A stretch of 64,000 bases of DNA from Ilex aquifolium (Eukaryota > Streptophyta > Magnoliopsida > Aquifoliales > Aquifoliaceae), in assembly GCA_951799425.1 (NCBI GenBank), contig OX637394.1:34694001-34758000 (forward strand), in the 5' to 3' direction. The notes below the pieces were generated by a model. It did no database searches. It saw only the letters and a program-made list of their open reading frames with translations, and was not told where the DNA came from. Below, piece by piece: positions 55,786 through 64,000 of the stretch. Within the stretch, counting starts at the first letter, position 1, and every line of letters starts with the position of its first letter. The position numbers and the translations under genes are program-made.

Positions 55786-57638
55786 TGACTTGATCCGAAA
55801 TGTGTACACCCAAGTGCAAGAGGTCAAGCTGTAGTAATAATCTGATTTAAGTCCGGAGTCGAATCCACAGGGAGCTATTGTTGGTGTTTTGAGGTAAAAA
55901 ATAGTGGAGACCAAATGATTGTAACCCTTGAGATTTGAAGTTGTGTGGTGTATGGGATTTCCTGGACAGAATATAGGATTCTTTCCAAGAGAGTTTTTTA
56001 GACAAAATATAAGATAAGCTCAAATGTAAAAGGTCACTCTTTAGTTCGAGGATCTGGACATGTAGTTAATTATCCGGTTTATTATACTTGTGCTTGGTAA
56101 CTCAGTTAACCCCCGTGTCAACAGCAAGTTAATCAGAAGATAAAGGTGGATTATGAGAATTAAGATTATGGTTCCAATGTCTTTCTAGAAGTTTACAAGA
56201 ATTGTCTGTGCCGAGACTCAACCCGTATACAAACAAGCAAGTGTTTCTACAAGGCATCCAACCATGACATTAATATTTCATTTCCATTCTTTAAGTGAAG
56301 CATGATAATGGTGAAGATTAAAGGGTAGTCATGAAGATCTAGTTGGGGTACTTGCCTTCATCCAATGAGACTTTATATGCAAGAGTTATCTATGTTATAG
56401 AAAGTGCTCACGGTTATACAAAGTACATTAGCTTTGCTAGATGCAGTCAATCATTCAATAAGCAAGTGAAACATAAAGGATTTAACCATAAACGAAATGC
56501 ACAGATATAAATTCCAGATGATTTATACATGTTATTTAACTCTTACTAAAGAGTGAATGAGAAACTACTCACTCTTCATGGCTTTGGTAAAGCTAGAAAA
56601 GTGAGTGATGCTCATCCCTCCAAGTAGAGGAGTTACAAAGTAAAACACAATAAGCGAGGAGCCGATCTTCGACGAAGAATGAGTGAATCACGTTCCACCC
56701 TTCACGGCTTTGGCAAAGCTCTAGAAAAGTGGAAGAGTTTCACTCCTCTAAGGGAAGAAAGAAGCTCAAGCAATGGAAGCAAATGAAACTAATAATGAAA
56801 GTAGAAGAAAGCTAGTCACTTTTGGAGGGTTGATCCACAACCAAAAGATGAACTATCTTCCTGTATGCAAGTAAATATAAACCTAAGTCTAAGACTAAAA
56901 CAAGCTAAGAAATGTTGATCTAAAACTACCAAAACCAAGTCTACCAAAACAAAAACAAGTCTCTCCTTGAAGCTCCCACAATGGGAGTATTTATAGGCAA
57001 ATAGGGGGAGGCAAGGTTGTGTGGAGGAAAAGTACAAGGCCTTCAAAGTCCAAGTGAAAATCCCAATGTCCGGAGAGAAAATCAACCACTCTGCAGCCTG
57101 TCTGGGGACAACGTTCAAACGTTGTCTGGCGTTTAAACGTTGTGTCTGTCTTTGCTTGATGAGCGTGTGAACGTTGGATGGCGTTCGAATGTTCATTCTG
57201 TCTTTGCATGATGAGTGTTCGAACGCTAGATGGGGTCTGATCTTCCCACTCAAGTGGCCTGTGGTCTTCTGTGAGAGCCATTTCCACACTCCATGTTTAA
57301 CTTGACGTTGCACTCAGCAGCCTTCAATAATTTAGCAGACCGTTCGAACGTGATTTGGCGTTCGAACGTGGTACTCAAGTACCTCAGTGTGTTTTGCAAC
57401 ACGCCATGTCTCAGCAGCCTGGTCCTCAAATAATTCAAAGGGACGTTCGAACGTTCTTGCTTTGTTCCAAGTTTCTCCAATTTTGCTCCAGGGCATGCCA
57501 GTGTTGCATGGAGGTTTGATATTCGTTGCCTTTGGACCTTTGTTCAATTTATATCCTAAAATGTCATCATTTAATCTTCATCAAAGTATAATTAGTTTTA
57601 GAAAGGCATATTAAGATGTCAATTTTAACTACTAATCA
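55786..57638 (-). repeat. Ath-4 5' LTR
   Basis: 1853 bp, TGACTTGATCCG to AACTACTAATCA. TATA at 56988-56996, dyads about 57109-57450. Right flank is Ath-5 protease. Confidence 0.85.
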
Positions 57639-57977
57639 ATGGCAATGGTAGGGCAGCCGGGGTCTTTAAACTTTGGTGGGGTGTTCGTCCTCAGGATTGA
57701 GCTCACCTGCTCGGTGAGGAATTCCTTCTTGTGGACATTGAGTTTCCTCTTCACTGTGCAGAAGTCCTTCAAGATCTTTGCACAAGATGGAATTTTCTTT
57801 ATCGCGTCGAGGAGTGGAATGTTGATTTTCACCTGCTTGAACATCTCAATTATATCCGAATAGTTAGCCACCTTGACGGGTGGCTTCAAACGATTAGGAA
57901 AAGGGGCAGGAATGGGGGAAACATGCACAATTTCATCAACCAATTTTTCTTTCTCACCCACCTCATCACTCACCTCA
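57639..57977 (-). pseudogene. Ath-5 gag-protease link, truncated
   Basis: Minus strand 'APFPNRLKPPVKVANYSDII', 'KQVKINIPLLDAIKKI', 'LKDFCTVKRKLNVHKKEFLT' and 'DPGCPTIA', cut by the Ath-4 LTR exactly before the catalytic DLGAS region. The frame differs from the upstream gag tail because of the G/C homopolymer at 57978-57994. Confidence 0.8.
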
Positions 57978-57994
57978 CCCCCCCCCCCCCCCCC
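57978..57994. repeat. C17 homopolymer between Ath-5 gag and protease
   Basis: Seventeen C in a row on the plus strand (G run in the coding strand). The reading frame changes across it. Real slippage or a sequencing length error are both possible. Confidence 0.9.
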
Positions 57995-58009
57995 AGTGTC
58001 ACCTTTGAC

Positions 58010-59555
58010 CTATTTTTCTATTGGCAATGTGGCCTTAGGTGAGACCTTTGGCACAATGGTCTTATCAAATTGTTTGCCACTTCGAGGGGTGGTGACCGCC
58101 TTGAGTTGCTCACAACTCTCCTTTGTGGGTTCGGACAACTCAATCACATGTTGGCCCTTAGGGTTCTCTTGGGGTTGAGCGGGTAATTTCCCCTTCTCTT
58201 GTTGTGATATCCGTATGGCATTGGTAATTTTTGTGAGTTGAGCCGAAATGTTGTTATTAAATGTAGTTTGGCTTTGGATGAAATTGTAAAGCACATCCTC
58301 CAAGTTCCTCTTATGAGGAGGTTGGTAGGTGGGAGGATTGGATGATGTTTGTTGAGAAAAACTTTGTGGAGGTGGATTTTGGGAAAAATTATGTGGGGGT
58401 GGATTTGGTGAATACCGTTGCGGATTGGACCGGGGGTATTGTGAGCTAGACGCTTGACCTTGGCCTTGGTATTGAATTTGCTTAGGAGGCACGAGAGGTG
58501 AAAATGCATTAGAACCATGAGGAGTGGGACTCTCATTTCTTCAACTAAAGTTCGGGTGATTAATCCAACCCGAATTATAAGTGTTTGAGTGTGGAGAGAA
58601 TGATTGCCTCGTTTGGTTAAAAGCATTGACTTGCTCGTGATACACTTCCTTAAGTGCCGGAATGTTAGGGCAATCCGATATGGAATGCTCCACACTCTCA
58701 CAAATTGAGCAAAACTCCCCGGCCTTTGAAACATTAGACACGTCGTGTCTCCGATTTACCTCAAGACTCTCAACTTTCCTAGACAACTTGGAAATGTTGG
58801 AAAGCAAGTCTTCTCGGTCTCTCAAATCATACATCCCTCCCCCTTGTGTTTAATTACTACCCTGAGGAGAAGACCTCGATACATCGGTGTGATCCGTGAT
58901 ATCCCAAGATTGTGCATTCTGAGCCAATGTACTAAAGTAGTCTAGGGTCTCATCAGGGTCTTTGTTTAAGAACTCGCCATTACGCATCATGTCAATGAAT
59001 TGTCTATGGCCCAGTGTGATTCCTTCATAGAAGAAACTTACCAATTACCATAATTCAAAACCATGATGTGGTAAGAATTGGAGCAATTCCTTGTAGCAAT
59101 TCCGATAGTGATAGAATTGCTCATTGGGCTTTTCCAAAAAAATTTGAATTTACTTTTTTAAAGTGGTGGATCTATGCACCGGGAAAAATTTATCCAAAAA
59201 TTCAGAAAGCATTTGAGCCCAAGAGGTGATGGATCGACGCCGCAAGGAATTCAACCATGTTTTGACTTTGTCCTTAAGGGAAAAGGAAAACAATTTAACG
59301 AGCTATGTCTTCCATAACATAGTTAGTGTTGAAGGTTGCAACTATATCCTCAAATTCCTTAATGTGTAAATAAGGATTCTCCTTTTCAATTCCATGGAAA
59401 GTAGGAAGTAGTTGCAACATTCTCAGCTTAACTAGGAAGGCATGAGCTTGGACCGGTAAGAGAATGCATGAGGGAGTGGTGCTACGAGTTGGTTGAAGGA
59501 AATCCCTCATTAACCTCACCGGAGGATCAATTTGGATGTTATTCCCTTCATTCAT
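58010..59555 (-). pseudogene. Ath-5 gag, frameshifted
   Basis: Pieces in order: 59555-59295 ('LMRDFLQPTRSTTPSCI', 'LLPTFHGIEKENPYLHIKEF'), a decayed capsid stretch 59294-59045, 59044-58850 ('FFYEGITLGHRQFIDMM'), 58834-58541 with CCHC knuckle CSICESVEHSISDC, and 58492-58010 (Gln/Pro-rich, 'YQPPHKRNLEDVLYNF', 'KAVTTPRSGKQFDKTIV'). Several stops and shifts. Confidence 0.82.
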
Positions 59556-59901
59556 AGGAGGGGGGAATTACATTCATGGATTAGGCATTCTAGGTTCTTG
59601 CACTCCCCCACCCCTTTGAATGTTCGGATTGGCACCTATATTCTCAAAATTATCACCAGCATCCTCGGGTGGGTCTTGGTCAATGTTCATGTTAAGGCCT
59701 AAGGGTTGTCTAACCAATCGGTTTTGTTCGTTCCGTCCCCACATACAACAAACTATCTACAAATGAAAATGTAAACAAACAAAAGTATATACAAGGAGCA
59801 ACGTTCCTCAGCCCATGATGAACATCACGGGACTTACCTCCGTTGTCCGAAAATCACCTTCTCAATTCAACGATTGCCTTCCTAGGCAACAGCGCCAAAA
59901 A
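59556..59901 (-). promoter_or_regulatory. Ath-5 leader and primer binding site
   Basis: PBS on the minus strand at 59881-59897 (TGGCGCTGTTGCCTAGG), then about 320 bp of leader that reads partly as degraded gag N-terminus. Confidence 0.75.
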
Positions 59902-61637
59902 TGCTTGATGTTTTCGGTTCTATTCCCTAATCTCTGGACATCATCCCTAAATGTGTGTATGGCTTATAGGGATAAGGAAGTATCACTCTCCCTCGGAATG
60001 ATGCAAGAAATGAGGAAACAGATTAATGGTGGGTGAATGATATGTGTGTGTGTGTGTGTGAACAAAAGTGATCCCCATGCGCAGGGAGACTTTCGAGTGT
60101 CATGTTTTACATGGAAATTGTATTCCAAGGTCGTCTCCTCAGGGAAGGAGGTGAATCGTGTTGAAAGTGATTTTGGTGAAAAAGGGAAAAGTGTAAAAAT
60201 CTTTTATGTTTGAGTTTGGTGATTTGTGTTTGTGATAGAAAATTGAAATGGAACAAGTGTTGGCTAATCCGAAAGGGTCATTCCAATGGGAATGCCAACT
60301 CAACTCGAGACCTTCCTCCAATGGTGCCTAGATGTTCGATTGATTCGTAGGAAGCGCAGGACCAAAATGGAGGTGAGGATTCAAGCATACCCCATGACAA
60401 GTCTATGGTGTATCAAGAACTCACAACCACGTCCACACTCAACCTATTCAAATCGAGTCATCGTGCACTACGAGGAGGAATGAAAATGAGTTGAAATGGC
60501 ATACCCAAGAGGAGTTCTCCCTTGGATTAGCCAACTTAAATTCTAGCTACTCATATGTAAAGCAAGAACATAAATGTAATGGAGAGACATTATAAAGGAA
60601 TGAAGATTGGAGTTAAGTTTAATGCAAGAAAATGTAAACTATGAAGTGAAATATGCAATTCCTAGTTTAAAGCTTGAAAAAGAAGAACTTGAATGCATTA
60701 ATGGTGAAATCCAAAATGTAAGACTAAACTTGAAATGTGCTTGTAATAAACGACATTAAAGACATTGAATAGAGCTTGAACAAGTCTTACAAGACAATGT
60801 ATGGAAGAAAATGCAAAAATATGAACTTCTCTCTCTAGAACTTCTTCTTCTTCCCCTGGAGCTTCTCTCTCTATATTGCAATGTATCTTCTATAATGGTG
60901 TATCTCCTTGCCAAGAACATCCATGGAGCCTCTAGGGTCTATGTGATGGACATCCAATCCATAGGGGGTTGATTGGATAAAGAGGGCAGGCTAGCACAGG
61001 CCTAGCCTGCACACCCAACTTCCTCTTTTCTCTCTCTTCATTAAATGTCCAAGCCTCCCAAAGTCCAAGCATGGGTGATGGGAAGCCTATGGATGTGTAA
61101 GGGATGTCAGGGGACAAGTTGGAGAAGTGTAGGTGGGACCCCCAAATGACAAAGCTTGAGTTGCAGACTGTCTGGGAAAAACCTTCCAAAAGGTCGACAC
61201 AAACCTTCCGGAAGGTTTGTGCAGGAATAGTTAAAGTGGCAAACCAGTAAGCAAAACCTTTCGAAAGGTTTTGTAAACCTTCCAGAATGTTCATTTCAGT
61301 AGACAAAACCTTCCGGAAGGTTTTGGCAGTGAATAGGCAGACCAAGGCAAAACCTTCCAGAAGGTTTTTAGCCAAACCTTCCGAAAGGTTTTCACCCACA
61401 CTGCATTTTTCTTGGATTCTTCACCTTCCAAACCTTCCTTTAAGCCATCCCCTCATCTTCATTGATTTCAAACACTTCAATGGGGGCTTAACTCAAACCA
61501 TTTGCATCCTTTCACCTACATTTACACAAAACTCCATCACTGAAAAAATTAAACGCATTTCTCCCCAAAATCACAACAAAACCAAGTATAAAAGAGGCAT
61601 AACATCATACAATATATGCAATGTTTTGTGCTAATCA
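59902..61637 (-). repeat. Ath-5 5' LTR
   Basis: 1736 bp; minus strand TGATTAGCACAAAACATTGC to AAAACATCAAGCA, next to the PBS. Homologous to 1292-2911 and 41757-43602. Contains (TG)9 at 60043-60060. Confidence 0.82.
61178..61391. promoter_or_regulatory. AAACCTTCCGGAAGGTTT palindrome cluster, Ath-5 LTR
   Basis: About seven dyads in 214 bp, including the perfect 18-bp form twice and variants with centre CAG, TCGA, CGA or CAA. Lies in the U3 half of the LTR, as in Ath-1 and the solo LTR. Confidence 0.78.
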
Positions 61638-62134
61638 CCTTATCACAAAGTGTGGAAGGGAAAAGTCAGAGTCTAATCGCATCTTCGAAAACTCCGTTGT
61701 ATTTGAACGTGTCGCAAATCTCTAGAAAACTCACCAAATGATCGTTTGGATCTTCGTTAGGCAAACCCCCAAACTGCACTGAATTCTGAATCATTTGGAT
61801 GGTACCCAACTTGATCTCGAAAATTTTTGCTTGAATTGTGGGCCTTTGAATGCTCGATTGTATTTCTGTAACAAGCGGCATAGCACAATCCCTTAATGAT
61901 TTCTGTTCATCTTCAGCCATATTTTCTTGATTATTTACTTCTTGACAATGCTTTCGCAAGTTTTGGAGCCTTCTTTCAATTTCGTCTTCGTACAGTAGTA
62001 GCTCCTGACCTGTAGATCATGTTTGCATACAAAATTCAAGAGTGCTTGCGAAAACAATTAAAACAGAAAATTAAATAAGTTTAAACTAAGATCAAATTGA
62101 TTGAAATTAATATTGAAATAATTACTAGAATAAT
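61638..62134 (-). pseudogene. Ath-6 gag fragment
   Basis: Minus-strand frame 61959-61666 with 'FEIKLGTIQMIQNSVQFGGL' and 'DPNDHLVSFLEICDTFKYNG', a typical Athila/Tat gag start, ending at a stop after AIRL and cut at 61637 by the Ath-5 LTR. 61960-62134 is leader. Confidence 0.8.
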
Positions 62135-62152
62135 TCCCCCGCAACGGCGCCA
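62135..62152 (-). promoter_or_regulatory. Ath-6 primer binding site
   Basis: Minus strand TGGCGCCGTTGCGGGGG six bases after the LTR end. Confidence 0.8.
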
Positions 62153-62158
62153 AAAACT

Positions 62159-63472
62159 TGTTGTCCGAATTCGATATTGACAATTTACGTGCAAGTATAC
62201 ACGATCAACAAGTAATAAAGTGATGAGTAGAGTATCGTTCCCACAGAGAATTATTACTAATAATTTCCAAGTACTAACTTTATATCAATTCGATTTTATT
62301 TAAACAATTGAAATTAACTATGAATTCACTAATTTAAAACTAAATCTAAATTTAATAATCAAGGATTGAATTTACCAGATAAAAGAACTTAAGATTAAAA
62401 CTTCCCCTAATGTTTTATATAAATATTTCCACTCTCTTTCCAGTTAATTGATCAAAATAAGTTGTTAACTAATAATTCAATATTATTTATTAAACCTCTT
62501 CCAATGGCTAGATAAAAATACCTCTTCCAATTAAATTACTATATTCCTATGCAAAATAAGTTGGAATAGATTCATTAAGCTCAAACTCTCATAAAAGTTA
62601 CACACGGCATATAGGTATATTCATATCCTATACACAAACCCAACTATTCAATCCTAAGAAGAATTAACCAGAAACATGTTATCATATTCAGATCTAAACC
62701 TAGAATTCATCTTCCAATTTCATCTAGGAAATCAAATTAATTGTTGGCCATACAATCATATATTAAACACAAAATATGATAAACAACTCATATATGATCA
62801 ATAAGAACTAGAAACAAGAGTAGATTAATCTAACTAAACATTAGGTTCCGTTGCAATCTTAATAAAAATTTAGTTCATAACATAATTGAAAAACATCATT
62901 CTCAAATTAATCAAAATCTCAGAAAATCAAAAACTAAAAGTAAGAGAAAAGAATGAAAACTTAGTTGTAATCTTCAATCTCTCTCTAACCTTCAATCCCG
63001 ATCTTCTTCGCGTCGCTTCCTTCAATTCTTGCCTTCAATTTTCTATCAATCCCTCTATTAGCAGCCTCTCATATCAGTATATTCCCATACCAACTCAAAC
63101 CCTAACATATATGTAGCATTAGAGTTCAATTTCTACTCAAAAATAAGTCAGAATTCGCGTCCCAAGCTGAAACACGCGTTACATCCCCACAAATCAGCGC
63201 AACTGCGCTGACTTTCTGTTCTTCTAGAGCTACAGCGCTGCATGTAGAGCTGGGGCGGACCCCCTTTTATGCCTACAGTTGCCCTTGTTGCTTAGTCCTC
63301 AATTGATCCACACTTTAGGCTACCAAATGACCTTGTTTCCTTCCAAATAATGATCCCTAAAAAACAAAATTAAAACATACAAAATGAATAAAAATGAACA
63401 TAAAATACTTGGAAACTCGCAAATTCATCAAGCCAAGAATACTCAATTCATAGGTATAAAACCCACTCATCA
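62159..63472 (-). repeat. Ath-6 5' LTR
   Basis: 1314 bp, plus-strand ends TGTTGTCCGAATTCG and ACCCACTCATCA. Very AT-rich. A possible TATA (catatatg) near 63107 with GC-rich dyads CAGCGCTG and GCGCAACTGCGC upstream at about 63195-63245. No gene; the 76-codon ORF at 62886-63116 has no recognisable product. Confidence 0.75.
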
Positions 63473-64000
63473 TAGATTCAATTGGTTCATTCACAAGGAT
63501 TGACTCAGCTATTGGTTCTAGAGTTTTGACTTTAATGGTCTTGTCAATCACCTTACCACTTCTCAATGTAGTAATTGCTTGAACTTGACTCGGAGAAGGT
63601 TCAGAAGACACGACATTAGTCTGTTTTTTACCCTGTGGAGTTTTAGTTTGAGATGAATTTTATCGTCTCCATTGTGGACAAAGACTGGGTCAACTTGGCT
63701 AGATAAATCTTTATATCCTCAATATTTTGTGAACTTTGAGTTTTAAAATCATTAAATGCATGGGTAAACTAAGTATTAAAACTCATTTGACTTTGAATGA
63801 ATTGATTCATGATATCTTCTAAAATCCTCTTGTGTGGGGTTTGATAAGGCTAATATGACTATTGTGTCTGAGGTTATAGTGGAGGTGGTCCTGGTTGCTA
63901 ACTTATGGGCTGAGTATTTTTTCAACTGAAATTTGAATGATTTCGCCATTCTGGATTGTAGGTTTCAGAATATGGGTTTGAATAAGGCTTGTTAAAGTTT
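63473..64000 (-). pseudogene. Ath-7 gag C-terminal remnant
   Basis: Minus strand: 'NPYSETYNPEWRNHSNFS', 'YQTPHKRILEDIMNQFIQSQ', 'TLRSGKVIDKTIKVKT' and 'ILVNEPIES', cut at 63472 by the Ath-6 LTR. Many stops. Close to Ath-3 gag tail (45112-45327) but overlapping it, so not its missing part. Extends beyond the window. Confidence 0.8.

Larger units (their letters stand above)
45395..57638 (-). mobile_element. Ath-4, Athila-type retrotransposon
   Basis: 12.2 kb with LTRs 45395-47314 (3') and 55786-57638 (5'), PBS, gag, gag-PR link, RT, then env-position ORF. RNase H and integrase are deleted. No target duplication: the left flank is ACGTA within Ath-3 gag, the right flank is ATGGC within Ath-5 protease, and the two LTRs are clearly diverged. 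It may be a product of recombination between two insertions. Confidence 0.85.
57639..61637 (-). mobile_element. Ath-5, 5' part of an Athila-type element
   Basis: 5' LTR (59902-61637), PBS, gag and the start of protease; everything further is missing at 57638. It sits in the gag of Ath-6. Confidence 0.8.

Noticed and set aside
45395..57638. Target-site duplication for Ath-4
   Set aside because: Flanks ACGTA and ATGGC do not match, and shifting the LTR ends by a few bases does not produce a match.
63473..64000. Ath-7 gag as the missing upstream half of Ath-3
   Set aside because: Both carry the same gag-tail segment (SEPSPSQVQAITTLRSGK), so they overlap and must be separate elements.

Overview
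This is repeat-dense nuclear DNA of a flowering plant (probably a eudicot, but the species cannot be told from the sequence). No host gene, tRNA or rRNA is recognisable. Almost all of the 64 kb is explained by nested LTR retrotransposons of the Ty3/Gypsy superfamily, of two kinds: Athila-type elements (PBS of the TGGCGCCGTT kind, long gag-pro-RT frame, an extra env-position ORF of the 'putative plant transposon protein' type) and Tekay/Del-type chromoviruses (initiator-Met PBS TGGTATCAGAGC, integrase with a chromodomain-like tail, about 2.0-2.4 kb LTRs starting TGTAACAC or TGTGACG). Labels Ath-1 to Ath-7 and Tek are mine.

Layout. 1-2911: 3' end of plus-strand Ath-1 (env-position ORF, PPT, 3' LTR). 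3337-4580 and 20653-21569: 3' LTR and 3' noncoding end of minus-strand Ath-2, split by a tandem Tekay array at 4581-20652 (LTR-int-LTR-int-LTR-int-LTR, exact 4552-bp period, one CCAGA target duplication around the whole array). 21570-25392: truncated Ath-3-like LTR split by a solo Tekay-type LTR (22360-24796, TSD ATATC). 25393-45394: minus-strand Ath-3 with 3' LTR, env-position ORF, integrase, RNase H, RT, protease and gag end, interrupted by a nearly complete Tekay element (27781-36316, TSD TGTAA) and by a solo Athila LTR (41757-43602, TSD AATAC). 45395-57638: minus-strand Ath-4 with both LTRs, gag, protease/RT, deleted RNase H and integrase, and a nearly open env-position ORF. 57639-61637: 5' part of Ath-5. 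61638-63472: 5' LTR, PBS and gag fragment of Ath-6. 63473-64000: gag remnant of Ath-7.

How the parts relate. In a working Athila element the LTR drives a gag-pro-RT-RH-IN transcript; how the downstream env-position ORF is expressed is unclear in general. Here Ath-3 and Ath-4 both carry, directly upstream of that ORF, a second promoter-like module (TATA plus dyad repeats) that matches the dyad type of the element's own LTR, and between integrase and this module a small Cys/Arg-rich ORF conserved between the two elements. In addition, most LTR families in the window carry clusters of perfect palindromes with a central CpG (GCTACCGGTAGC, GGTACCGGTACC, ACGTTCGAACGT, AAACCTTCCGGAAGGTTT, CACCATCCGGATGGTG), usually just upstream of the TATA box. 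The three Tekay LTR types also share what looks like a 1.0-1.1 kb intron inside the LTR. These are the main candidates for something undescribed.
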